A stretch of DNA of 64,000 nucleotides from contig NZ_BOOA01000026.1 in the NCBI RefSeq assembly GCF_016862995.1, positions 41,541 to 105,540 of the forward strand, written 5' to 3'. The stretch comes from Acrocarpospora phusangensis. Its GTDB lineage: Bacteria; Actinomycetota; Actinomycetes; Streptosporangiales; Streptosporangiaceae. The notes below the pieces were generated by a model. The model saw only the letters and a program-made list of their open reading frames with translations, had not been told where the DNA came from and made no database searches. Made by a program: the position numbers and the translations under genes. Below, one piece after another: positions 9,972 through 17,864 of this stretch; within the stretch, counting starts at the first letter, position 1, and every line of letters starts with the position of its first letter.

Positions 9972-10015
9972 AGCGTAGGAGCCGGGTGCACAGGCGGCGC
10001 ACATTCCTCATACAG
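9972..10015 (-). promoter_or_regulatory. SARP-type promoter C (redox pair)
   Basis: Read on the minus strand: CTGTATG (10015-10009), ATGTGCG (10004-9998) and CTGTGCA (9993-9987) at 11-bp steps, then 9 nt, then TACGCT (9977-9972), the same -10 hexamer as promoter B. The most distal heptamer overlaps the end of the SARP gene (stop at 10008-10010), so the activator's own 3' end forms part of its target. Confidence 0.72.
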
Positions 10016-10823
10016 TTCCGCGCGCCGAACCGGTCACCCTGTTCTGGACGTCCGGGCGGAGCAGGTCGGTGTCGCGCCGGAGAATCGCGGTGTGGAGCAG
10101 GTCGATCCGGCCGTCCGGGTCGAGGCCGAGTGAACGCTGGAGCACCTCCCGGGCGCCGGAGCACGCGTGCAGGGCGCCCGCGATGTCGCCGAGCCGGTAC
10201 AGGGTCACCACCAGCTGGCGGTGCGGGCGCTCCCGGATCGGGTGTTCGGCCAGGTGCCTGCGCAGGTCCTCGGTGAGGGCCGACGCGCTGCACTGGTTGG
10301 TGGTCGTCAGGTCCAGCCGTACGTCGAACCAGTCCTCCAGCACGCCGAGACGCCGTTCGTCCAGCGCGGCGGCGGCCGCCGCGAGGATCGGGCCGCGGCA
10401 GAGCCCGGTGAGCGCGGGTCCCCGCCACAGGCCCAGCGCCAGCTCGTACGCCCTCTCGGCCGAGCACAGGTCCCCGTCCACCTGGCTCTGCTTGGCCCGC
10501 CAGCAGAGATCGCCGAAGATCTCCACGTCCACCTGGTCCCGGTCGGTCAGCAGGCGGAGGCCGTCCGGGTCCGAGACGAGCTGCGCGCCGCCGGCGAAGA
10601 CGATCCGGCGCAGCTCGGTGGCGTAGGTCCGCAGGTTGGACATGGCGGACGCGGGCTGGGCGGCGTCCCACAGCTCCTCCAGCATGCGGTGCCAGAGCAC
10701 GAGCTTGCCGGAATTGAGCAGCAACATGGCCAGCAACGCCCGCGGTTTGTGCGCGGTCAGCGATATCGGCCGCACGTTGTCGACTATTTCGAAGGGCCCC
10801 AGTAATTGAAAGTTCAACCCCAT
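10008..10823 (-). CDS. SARP-family transcriptional activator (OmpR-type winged helix plus BTAD)
   Basis: A 271-aa protein with an N-terminal winged helix (residues ~1-95, opening with the typical FQLLGPFEI and later NLRTYATELRR) and a bacterial transcriptional activation domain (~100-250). There is no NB-ARC or TPR extension, so it is a small DnrI-type SARP. ATG 10823 has a purine-rich GGGGGAAG just upstream; a TTG at 10826 is the alternative. It lies 50 bp downstream of the ABC exporter, so it may be cotranscribed from promoter D, which would give positive autoregulation. It is the obvious candidate to bind promoters A to D. Confidence 0.9.
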   Translation of the reverse strand: MGLNFQLLGPFEIVDNVRPISLTAHKPRALLAMLLLNSGKLVLWHRMLEELWDAAQPASAMSNLRTYATELRRIVFAGGAQLVSDPDGLRLLTDRDQVDVEIFGDLCWRAKQSQVDGDLCSAERAYELALGLWRGPALTGLCRGPILAAAAAALDERRLGVLEDWFDVRLDLTTTNQCSASALTEDLRRHLAEHPIRERPHRQLVVTLYRLGDIAGALHACSGAREVLQRSLGLDPDGRIDLLHTAILRRDTDLLRPDVQNRVTGSARGTV

Positions 10824-10873
10824 CAACTTCCCCCGGTCCCGAAAGTTTCGGAAGATTACAGAAAATATAAACT

Positions 10874-12682
10874 TTACCGAAGGTGCTTTTCAACGTGCGC
10901 GAACTGGTAGCCGCGCGCCTGCAGCGTGAACAGCCGCGCGTACACTCCGCCGGCGGCCATCAGCGTGTCGTGCGTGCCCTGCTCCGCCACCTGGCCCCGA
11001 TCCAGGACGACGAGCAGGTCGGCCTCCCGCACCGCGCTGAGCCGATGCGAGATCAGCACACTGGTACGCCCCCGCCGATGCTCCCGCAGCCGGGTGTGGA
11101 CCTCGTGCTCCGCCTCGGCGTCCAGCCCGGAACCGGGTTCGTCCAGGATGAGCAGATCGCGGTCGCCGCGCAGGAGGGCGCGGGCCAGGGCCAGCCGCTG
11201 CCACTGGCCCCCGGACAGGTGCAGACCCCGCTCGCCGCCGTCCCCGTCCAGGAAGATCCGCGACAGCAGGGTGTCGTACGCGCGAGGCAGCTCCGCCACG
11301 AAGGTGTGGGCGCCCGCCCGGCGCGCCGCCCCGACGAGCCTGGACCGGTCGGTCAGCGCGTCGAGGTCGCCCAGGCCGATGTTCTCGGCCACCGTCAGGT
11401 CGTACTCCATGAAGTCCTGGAACACGGCTCCGACGCGGGCCCGGAGGTCGTCCGGGGCCAGGTCGCGCAGGTCGATCCCGTCCCAGAGGATCGCGCCGCG
11501 TTCCGGGTCGTACATGCGGCACAGCAGTTTCACCAGCGTGCTCTTGCCGGCGCCGTTCGTGCCCACCAGGCCGACCGTCGACCCGTACGGGACGGAGAGG
11601 CTGACCCCGCGCAGCGCCCACTCCTGGCCGGGGGAGTAACGGAACCACACATCCCGCAGCTCGATGCCCTGGCGGAGCGGGCGTACGGGCCGGGGCCGGG
11701 CGGGGAGCGGCAGGTCGGAGCCGTCGGTGAGCACGGCGCGGAAGTGCGCGAACAGCCGGAGCTGTTCGTGCGCCTGGGCGATCTCGGTCACCAGGCCCGT
11801 GACAGCCCCCTGCACCCCCGCGACACCAGCGACGAACAGGGCGATGTCGCCGATCGAGCGGTCGCCGTCCAGCGCGCCGAGCAGCACCCACAGCAGCCCG
11901 GCCCCGGCCAGCAGCGCGCTCGCGAGCGCCGTGCAGCCCTGCACGGCCAGCTCCCGCCGGTCCATGCGGCGGCGCTCGCCGTCGGCGACACGGCGCTCGC
12001 CCAGCATCAGCTCCCGCAGGTGACCGGCGATCCCGAACAGCCGGATCTCCTTGGCGGCCTTCACGCTGACCAGCAGGTTCTGAAAGAAGATCTCCCGGCG
12101 CTCGTACGGCCCGATGTGCCACATCACATCCGCCCGCCGCCGCGCCAGCCACAACTCCGCCAGCAGCACCGGCACGGCGGAACCGACCACCAGCACCGAC
12201 ATCCCCGGACTGATCACGACCAGGGACGCCAGGAAGCCCACACCCACGAGCCCGGTCCTGGCGATCCCCAGCACGGCCGCGACCAGCAGTCCCGGCGTGG
12301 CACCCCCGTGCCCCAGCGCGATCCGCAGCCGATCGAGAAAGACCGGCTCCTCGAACCGGGCCAACCCCACATATCTCTCAGTGGCCCGGAACAACCCGTC
12401 CACGGCCGCGAACCCGACCCGCCGCCTCATCTCATCCTGGACATACCGGACGCCCGGCGGCAGCAGCGCCGCGCAGACCCCGCACAACCCCAGCGCCACC
12501 GCCAACGCGACGACGCCACCCACGGTCGCTCCACCGCGCTCGATCACATCCAGCACGGCCTTCGTCAACCAGGCGACGGCAAGAGGGACGGCGGCGGCGA
12601 GAACGGTGAACGCGGCGAACAGCGCCAGCCGGACCCGCCCGGACCGCCAGGCGAGCCCGAGCGCCATCCCCAGATCCCTCAC
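10874..12682 (-). CDS. Fused ABC exporter (membrane domain plus ATPase)
   Basis: A 602-aa half-transporter with six membrane helices in residues ~1-310 and an ATPase in ~335-600. Walker A is GTNGAGKST, the signature is LSGGQ, Walker B is LLILDEP and the H-loop is in LISHRLSAV. It has no N-terminal C39 peptidase domain, so leader removal must come from another enzyme such as the S26 peptidase. The start is GTG 12682, translationally coupled to a 14-codon upstream frame. Its SARP-type promoter puts it in the peptide regulon, and export of the peptide is the likely role. The stop is TAA in an AT-rich patch. Confidence 0.9.
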   Translation of the reverse strand: MRDLGMALGLAWRSGRVRLALFAAFTVLAAAVPLAVAWLTKAVLDVIERGGATVGGVVALAVALGLCGVCAALLPPGVRYVQDEMRRRVGFAAVDGLFRATERYVGLARFEEPVFLDRLRIALGHGGATPGLLVAAVLGIARTGLVGVGFLASLVVISPGMSVLVVGSAVPVLLAELWLARRRADVMWHIGPYERREIFFQNLLVSVKAAKEIRLFGIAGHLRELMLGERRVADGERRRMDRRELAVQGCTALASALLAGAGLLWVLLGALDGDRSIGDIALFVAGVAGVQGAVTGLVTEIAQAHEQLRLFAHFRAVLTDGSDLPLPARPRPVRPLRQGIELRDVWFRYSPGQEWALRGVSLSVPYGSTVGLVGTNGAGKSTLVKLLCRMYDPERGAILWDGIDLRDLAPDDLRARVGAVFQDFMEYDLTVAENIGLGDLDALTDRSRLVGAARRAGAHTFVAELPRAYDTLLSRIFLDGDGGERGLHLSGGQWQRLALARALLRGDRDLLILDEPGSGLDAEAEHEVHTRLREHRRGRTSVLISHRLSAVREADLLVVLDRGQVAEQGTHDTLMAAGGVYARLFTLQARGYQFAHVEKHLR

Positions 12683-12723
12683 GCCCCGCCGCCCACCGGT
12701 GTAACCCCGTCGGCGAGCGGCAT
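12679..12723 (-). CDS. 14-codon leader ORF coupled to the ABC exporter
   Basis: The sequence is ATG 12723 to TGA 12679-12681, with a strong ribosome site AAAGGAG (12738-12732) and an 8-nt spacer. Its stop overlaps the exporter start codon as GTGA. The exporter GTG itself has only a weak purine run upstream, so the mini-ORF may deliver ribosomes to it. The product (MPLADGVTPVGGGA) has no recognisable feature. It could instead be an in vivo spacer with no function of its own. Confidence 0.45.
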   Translation of the reverse strand: MPLADGVTPVGGGA

Positions 12724-12778
12724 GCGATCGGCTCCTTTCCAGCAGGGGAGGTGCCAGACATCGGTTCCGCTGCGCGCC

Positions 12779-12822
12779 AGGCTAGAAGCCCCCCGCACAG
12801 CCGACATACATTCCCGGCACAG
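12779..12822 (-). promoter_or_regulatory. SARP-type promoter D (ABC exporter)
   Basis: Minus strand: CTGTGCC (12822-12816), ATGTATG (12811-12805) and CTGTGCG (12800-12794) at 11-bp steps, 9 nt, then TAGCCT (12784-12779). The geometry is identical to promoters A to C. It leaves a leader of about 90 nt that holds the coupled mini-ORF, and it may also drive the downstream SARP gene. Confidence 0.72.
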
Positions 12823-12887
12823 CCGCTAGGCTCCCTGCCTCAGGACGCGCTCAGCGACCTGAGTTCCGTGTCACGCACGGAATGCGA

Positions 12888-13268
12888 TCAGGCGGAGCGC
12901 TGCTCGTGGTGGGTATGCCGCAGTTGACCGAGGTCGAGTTCTATCCGGGATCCGTGGACGGTGACCACGATGCTCGCGCTGTCGGCGCCGGTAGCCATCA
13001 GGTATTCGTACAGGGTGGACAGCAGCATGTCGTTGCGATTCTCCAGCCGGGACACCACGCCCTGGCCAACCCCGAGTTTGCGGGCCACCTCCACCTGGGT
13101 CATCTGCCCCGCCTTGCGGATCATCGCCAGGTTCATCGCGTGGGCCCGGTCCATCTCTTCGGCCGCCTCGTGAGCCTGGGCGACCTCCGCGGCGAGCTGC
13201 GGGTCGGACAGGAGCCGGTCCAGATGCTCGTTGCCGCGGACAAACGTTGGGTTCTCGGGCTCGGTCAT
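12888..13268 (-). CDS. XRE-family antitoxin-like regulator
   Basis: A 126-aa protein with a helix-turn-helix of the Cro/C1 type in residues ~45-95 (MTQVEVARKLGVGQGVVSRL). A helical N-terminal part precedes it. The ATG at 13268 overlaps the stop of the upstream toxin-like gene (ATGA), giving a toxin-first order like higBA. It probably represses the pair through the palindromic region at 13681-13725. Confidence 0.82.
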   Translation of the reverse strand: MTEPENPTFVRGNEHLDRLLSDPQLAAEVAQAHEAAEEMDRAHAMNLAMIRKAGQMTQVEVARKLGVGQGVVSRLENRNDMLLSTLYEYLMATGADSASIVVTVHGSRIELDLGQLRHTHHEQRSA

Positions 13269-13672
13269 GGCTTCTCCTCGTAGGACGTCTCCCGTTTCCA
13301 CTGGTCGATCAGGGCGTCTGCACGGGCGGTGACACTTTTGTAGAAAAGGTCGCCCAGCCTGGCTTTGTCTCCGGCGAACAGTGCGACGACCACCTTGCCG
13401 GTGTCGGGCGGGAACCAGCAGACCAGCCGCACCGCCACCTCCGGATGGTAGGCGTGGGAAACCCGCCACAGCGGATAGCGCCGCGACTGGCGCACCCATC
13501 GCAAGGTGGCCGTCTCTTCTTCTCGGTCTGGTGGTTCGCTCAGGTTCCGAAGCTGATCCAGCGCGCGGGCCGTGAAGACCAGCATGAGGCGTGCGTGTCC
13601 ATCGCCCGCGCGTGCGTCGGCTTCGAGCCGGTCGAGCCAGGTGCCGAAGTCGGCTGGCCAGTCGATGTCCAC
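13265..13672 (-). CDS. RelE/HigB-like toxin of a type II toxin-antitoxin pair
   Basis: A 135-aa basic protein of the RelE/ParE/Gp49-like type. It has a beta-strand-rich centre (PLWRVSHAYH and VRLVCWFPPDTGKVVVALF) and a C-terminal Lys/Arg-rich segment (KSVTARADALIDQW). It is followed without a gap by an XRE regulator. It would be an mRNA interferase by family analogy; catalytic residues are not conserved enough to name from sequence alone. Confidence 0.72.
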   Translation of the reverse strand: MDIDWPADFGTWLDRLEADARAGDGHARLMLVFTARALDQLRNLSEPPDREEETATLRWVRQSRRYPLWRVSHAYHPEVAVRLVCWFPPDTGKVVVALFAGDKARLGDLFYKSVTARADALIDQWKRETSYEEKP

Positions 13673-13680
13673 CTTCAGAT

Positions 13681-13714
13681 TATGACTTCAGAGCGATATG
13701 TCATGCAAGTCATA
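13681..13714. promoter_or_regulatory. Inverted repeats upstream of the toxin-antitoxin operon
   Basis: TATGACTT (13681-13688) and AAGTCATA (13707-13714) are exact inverted copies 18 bp apart. Two further GTCAT/ATGAC elements lie between and just after them (near 13700 and 13720). This AT-rich cluster directly in front of the toxin start is typical of an autoregulated antitoxin operator. Confidence 0.5.
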
Positions 13715-13734
13715 TTGCCTATGACGACAGACGG

Positions 13735-14814
13735 TCAGCGAACCTGCGTTTTCTGGTTGTCGAGGGCCTGCTGGACGGCTTCGCGGACGCGGGCTTCCTC
13801 GCGGTCCTTGCGGCGGGCGCGCCTGCGGCGGGAGAGGAGGAAGGCGCCGACGAGGAGGGCGAGCAGGAGGGCGAGCAGGAGGAGCTGGGTCCAGGGGAGG
13901 GCCCAGGCGCCGGTGGAGGCGAGGACCGGTTCGAGGGAGGTGGTGGCGCCGGAGGCGTCGGTGAGGAGGGGCATGAGGATGGTGGTGGCGGCCAGGCGGA
14001 AGGCGGGGGAGACGTGGTGGACGGGGACGGTCATCTTCCAGCTCTCGCCCGGGAGGAGCTCCGGCGGGGCGGCGATCTGGCCGGCGTCGGTGGCGAGCCA
14101 GCCGAAGGGGCCCGCGACGGACATCGTCTGCTTGGCCGACAGGATGGCGTTGCCGGTGTTGTGGATCGTGTAGCTGATGATGGCGTCGCCGGAGGAGAAC
14201 GGGTTGACGGAGCCCGCGTAGTCCATGCGGAGGTCCTCGATCGCGAGGTTCGGCCGGAGCTGGCCGCTGACCCGCAGTATGATCCGGATGCCGAGGCGCC
14301 GGTCCACGTTGATGCCCCCGGCGTCGCCGGGCTGCGTCAGGGAGGTGAGGATGCCGCCCACGTAGTCGCCGGGCGGCGCGTTGTCCGGAACGGTGACCTT
14401 GAGGGGGATCGTGATGGACTGGCCGGGCTTGATCTCGGCGTGGTCGCGGTCGGCGTGGACCCAGGCGCCGATGCCCACGGACTTCTTGTCCTTGGGGAAC
14501 AGGTCGAGTTGGCCGGTGTCGGTGGTGAAGCCGTCGGCGGCGTACACGGCGAGGTCGAGCGGGTCCTTGCCGCGGTTGGCGACGATCAGGCCGTCCTCGA
14601 GTGAGCCGCCGGGGTTGACGACGTAGTCGAAGCTGGACCGGTCGGCGCCGTAGTTGTTGGACTCCGTCCTGACCGTCCAGGCGACGTCGCCGTCGTCGGC
14701 CAGCGCGGGGCTCGCGTGCAGGCCGGTGATCGCGCAGGAGGCGAGCAGGGCCAGGGCGGTGGTTCGGAGGAAGGCGGCGACCGGGTTTGCCCGGCGCCTG
14801 GTGAGCGCGTGCAT
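13735..14814 (-). CDS. Secreted DUF916-type (WxL-interacting) membrane-anchored protein
   Basis: A 359-aa protein. The signal peptide is at ~1-43 (positively charged start, hydrophobic core, then SPALADD). It is followed by two Ig-like beta domains like those of WxL-interacting proteins (DUF916, with NRGKDPLDLAVYA and VTVPDNAPPGDYVGGI). A C-terminal membrane helix (~308-328) and an Arg-rich cytoplasmic tail complete it. The start is ATG 14814 with GGAG 5 nt before it; the reading frame is open further upstream but not coding-like. It lies 92 bp downstream of a phosphoesterase with a WxL-like domain, the expected binding partner. Confidence 0.8.
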   Translation of the reverse strand: MHALTRRRANPVAAFLRTTALALLASCAITGLHASPALADDGDVAWTVRTESNNYGADRSSFDYVVNPGGSLEDGLIVANRGKDPLDLAVYAADGFTTDTGQLDLFPKDKKSVGIGAWVHADRDHAEIKPGQSITIPLKVTVPDNAPPGDYVGGILTSLTQPGDAGGINVDRRLGIRIILRVSGQLRPNLAIEDLRMDYAGSVNPFSSGDAIISYTIHNTGNAILSAKQTMSVAGPFGWLATDAGQIAAPPELLPGESWKMTVPVHHVSPAFRLAATTILMPLLTDASGATTSLEPVLASTGAWALPWTQLLLLALLLALLVGAFLLSRRRRARRKDREEARVREAVQQALDNQKTQVR

Positions 14815-14857
14815 CTCAGCTCCACGGGCGATCTTGGATGTGGCTGGAACGAGTGAC

Positions 14858-14885
14858 GGGGTGGACGCCCGAAGGCGCCCACCCC
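14858..14885 (-). terminator. Hairpin between the phosphoesterase and DUF916 genes
   Basis: GGGGTGGACGCC (14858-14869) and GGCGCCCACCCC (14874-14885) form a 12-bp stem with one A-C mismatch and a CGAA loop. Since both flanking genes run on the minus strand, it may end or attenuate transcription from the phosphoesterase into the DUF916 gene. Confidence 0.65.
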
Positions 14886-14906
14886 ACCAGGGAGAACAGG
14901 GACCGG

Positions 14907-16871
14907 TCAGCTGCTCAGCGCGGTGATCGTGAGGGTCGCGCGGTAGCCACCCTTGTCGACGCTGCCCGGGATCTTCAGCGACAGCTCGGCGCCCAGCTTG
15001 GCGACGCCCTTGGCGTGGCCCTGGTCGGCCCAGCCGAGGCCGCGCGAGACGGACAGACCCTGGCCGTGGTCGTCGTAGGCGGAGGGAACCGCCCCGCTGG
15101 CCTTGGCCCCGGCGCCGTCCTCGATGACCCGCGGCGTCCAGCCCAGGTACGCACCCGAGAAGGTCTTGGCGGCGTCGGCGAAGTCGCTCACGCTGGCCGA
15201 GATCGACCACGGCGCGAGCGAGCGGCGGTTGTCCGACACGACGATCGGGTTGATCTGACCGGCCGCCTCGAAGTAGTCGCCGTTGTGCTCCTTGGCGGTG
15301 CCGAGGTCGACGAGGCCGTTGTAGCCGTCGATGGTCCAGCCGAACTCACCGGGGGCGGCGTTGGGCACGTTGACCTGGAGGGCCTGCCCGTCACCGTTGT
15401 ACGGGTGCACGGTCACCTTGTCGACGATGGAGCCGACCGGCTTCTCGGCGGGGTTGTTGGAGCAGGACAGCCCACGCTCGACCGCCGCGTTCGGAGGCGC
15501 ACAGGTGCCACTCCGGACGTTCTCGACGACGAGCTTGTCCTTGCGCACGCCGACCTTGATGTAGGACCGCACGTGCTCCTGGTTCTGGACCGAGTTGTAC
15601 CAGTAGCTGCCCGGGTTCAGCGGGTCGGCGCCGTTGCCCGCGCCGCTGGTGCCCGAGGCGTCCGGGGCGGAGATGTCGTAGTACTTCGAACCCGAGGCCG
15701 AGTTCGAGGTCACGTACAGCACGCCGCCGGGGCCGGCGGTCACGTCGGCGGCGCCGGGCTGCTCGTCCGGGTTCGCCTTCTGGCTGTTCTTGATCAGGTA
15801 GCTGCGGGAGTACGCGTGGTCGTGGCCCTGCAGCACCAGGTCCACCCCGAGGTTGGAGAAGGCGGTCGGGAAGTCGACCCGGCGCACCTTGGCGTCTCCG
15901 TCCTTGGCGTGGGAGGCCGGCGAGTAGATGGCGTGGTGGAAGACGAGCACCTTCCACTTGGCCTCGGCGCCGTGCTGCTTGATGACATCGGTCACGTACG
16001 CGACATGCGCCGCGTCACCGCCGCCGCCCTGGGTGGTGGCGTAGCTGTTGCTGTTGATGTCGATGAACAGGGTGTCCTTGTACACGAACCAGTAGTTGCC
16101 ACCGGAGGTGTTGGACGCCGGGTTGCCGTTGGCGTACAGCGGGCCGGAGCGGTCGGTGTTGGGCACGGTGAAGTGCTGCTCGTAGGCCTTGCTGCCGACG
16201 TCGTGGTTGCCGATGGTGGCGACCCACGGGTACTGGCGCAGCTTGTCGGAGCCGAGGAAGGCGTTCCACTGGGTCTCGGTGCCCGCGGTCTCGACCTGGT
16301 CACCGCCCGACACCAGCAGTTCGGAGTCCGGGTTGGCGCTGAGCGCGACGTCCAGGGTGTCCTGCCAGCCGGCGCCGTCCTTGGCCGTGTCGCCGGAGGA
16401 GCCGATCTGCGGGTCGCCGAAGAACAGGAAGTCGTAGTCGCCCTCGAAGTCCTGCGTCCTGAACGCGTACGTCTCCGACCAGCCGGACTCGCCGCCGACC
16501 CGGTACGAGTACGCGGTCTGCTCCTGCAGGTTGCTGATCGTGGCGTGGCGGTTGTAGCCGCCGCTGGTGGCGATGTTCGCCCCGCCGGCGGCGTCGAAGG
16601 TGGCGGCGTCGGCCGGGAACTCGCCGTTGACGAGCTTCGCGGTCGGGACGACCTGGACCTTCTGCGCGGTGTCGGCCGCGGAGTACCAGGTCACGGTGCG
16701 CTGGGTCTCGTTGGCGCCGACGCCGAGGATGATCCCGGTGAGCGTGGTGTCGGCGGCGTTGGCGGGGGCCGCCACACCGCCGAGGGCCACGGCCAGGCCC
16801 AGGAACGCCGCGGTGGCCCCGGTGGCCACGCGGCGCCGCATCAGGCCGGAAGCCTGGATGCCTAATGTCAT
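14907..16871 (-). CDS. Secreted purple-acid-phosphatase-like phosphoesterase with a C-terminal WxL-like domain
   Basis: About 654 aa. The signal peptide (to about residue 40, ending PANAADT) is followed by an N-terminal fibronectin-like domain. The metallophosphatase domain (~140-420) shows all metal motifs: FFGDPQIG, SGGDQVE, ATIGNHDV, LVFHHAIYS and LQGHDHAYSRS. Residues ~480-654 form a separate beta domain ending in YRATLTITAL, with WTIDGY, WSISASVSDF and YLGWTP. This resembles the WxL peptidoglycan-binding domain of Gram-positive surface proteins. ATG 16871 is chosen for its AAGGAC site and the typical signal peptide that follows. The substrate is unknown. Confidence 0.85.
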   Translation of the reverse strand: MTLGIQASGLMRRRVATGATAAFLGLAVALGGVAAPANAADTTLTGIILGVGANETQRTVTWYSAADTAQKVQVVPTAKLVNGEFPADAATFDAAGGANIATSGGYNRHATISNLQEQTAYSYRVGGESGWSETYAFRTQDFEGDYDFLFFGDPQIGSSGDTAKDGAGWQDTLDVALSANPDSELLVSGGDQVETAGTETQWNAFLGSDKLRQYPWVATIGNHDVGSKAYEQHFTVPNTDRSGPLYANGNPASNTSGGNYWFVYKDTLFIDINSNSYATTQGGGGDAAHVAYVTDVIKQHGAEAKWKVLVFHHAIYSPASHAKDGDAKVRRVDFPTAFSNLGVDLVLQGHDHAYSRSYLIKNSQKANPDEQPGAADVTAGPGGVLYVTSNSASGSKYYDISAPDASGTSGAGNGADPLNPGSYWYNSVQNQEHVRSYIKVGVRKDKLVVENVRSGTCAPPNAAVERGLSCSNNPAEKPVGSIVDKVTVHPYNGDGQALQVNVPNAAPGEFGWTIDGYNGLVDLGTAKEHNGDYFEAAGQINPIVVSDNRRSLAPWSISASVSDFADAAKTFSGAYLGWTPRVIEDGAGAKASGAVPSAYDDHGQGLSVSRGLGWADQGHAKGVAKLGAELSLKIPGSVDKGGYRATLTITALSS

Positions 16872-17204
16872 GGTAAATGTCCTTTTTGTACAAGAACGTA
16901 CAGAGAAGCGCCACTCAAGCTTCCGCTGTCCGGTAAATCGTTCGTGAATGTGCGCTAGCCGGCTTATGGAATGTTCCAAAAGGGCTGATATGTCATGACT
17001 CGAACGTGTGCTCGATGAACCAGGTCGGACCCATGACGGCTGCGTCGGCGGAGATCGGGCCGCGGGTCATGGATGAACGAGAGCCGTCCCCCTGACGAAC
17101 TGACGGATAAATAACCCCATAGCAATCCTTATAGATCTAAAATGGGACGAAGGGGATAGGAGGATGGACGCGCATCACCCGTCACAACCCGGAGAACGAT
17201 CATC
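16872..17204. other. Non-coding divergent promoter region
   Basis: This 333-bp stretch separates divergent genes and has no convincing frame. It is AT-rich near 17105-17150 (CATAGCAATCCTTATAGATC), where promoter elements for the lipoprotein gene are likely. Another AT-rich patch at 16872-16900 precedes the phosphoesterase. Confidence 0.5.
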
Positions 17205-17864
17205 TTGCGTCCCCCGCCGCGGGTCGTCGCCGCACTGGCCGCCCTCGCCGTACTGGTCAGCGCGTGCGGTGACGACTGGGCAGAACCCCACGACAAGCCC
17301 ACCGCCGTCGGCGCCCTCGGCCCGGACTTCCTCGCGCCGTCCACCACACCCGTCCCGGAAGCGACCATCACCCCCGGGCCCGGCTCGTGGGATGGAGTCC
17401 GTCCGTCGGAGGACTACCGCGTGGTCCTGCTCACCACCGGCGACGACGCGCCCACCCAGGCCCTCGTGACCGCGGTTCAGGAGTGGGCCGACGAAGAAGA
17501 CGTCGATCTCAGGACCGTCGTCGCCGACCACCCGTACGACCTGGTCCCCACCATCACCAGCGCGCTCGACATGGCCCCCGACCTCATCGTCAGCGCCGGC
17601 AACGACCTCATCGACCCCCTGGCCATGGTCACCGCGAGCCACCTCTCCCAGCGGTTCCTCGTCGTGGGCGCCGAACTCGCCGAGCCCACCCACAACGTCA
17701 CCGCCGTCGACTGGTCCGGCGCCTCGTTCCGCGGCGAGGGCCTCGGCGCCTCCTCCACGTACGACCCCGCCTCGTTCACCCCCGCCCGCTGCGCGGCCGC
17801 CATCCGGGCCGGCGTCGCGGCCGTCCTCAACGACCTGACCGGGATCGTGATCTGGCTGAGCTGA
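17205..17864 (+). CDS. Lipoprotein with a periplasmic-binding-protein/BMP-like fold
   Basis: A 219-aa protein from TTG 17205 (GGAGA about 9 nt upstream). The lipobox LVSAC is near residue 21. After a linker, residues ~65-180 show alternating strands and helices (VVLLTTGDDAPTQALVTA and DLIVSAGNDLIDPLAMV), which recall BMP-type binding proteins. It is shorter than that family (about 330 aa), so the second lobe is largely missing. It may be a truncated or divergent member. Its last 38 bp overlap the convergent gene end. Confidence 0.65.
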   Translation: MRPPPRVVAALAALAVLVSACGDDWAEPHDKPTAVGALGPDFLAPSTTPVPEATITPGPGSWDGVRPSEDYRVVLLTTGDDAPTQALVTAVQEWADEEDVDLRTVVADHPYDLVPTITSALDMAPDLIVSAGNDLIDPLAMVTASHLSQRFLVVGAELAEPTHNVTAVDWSGASFRGEGLGASSTYDPASFTPARCAAAIRAGVAAVLNDLTGIVIWLS

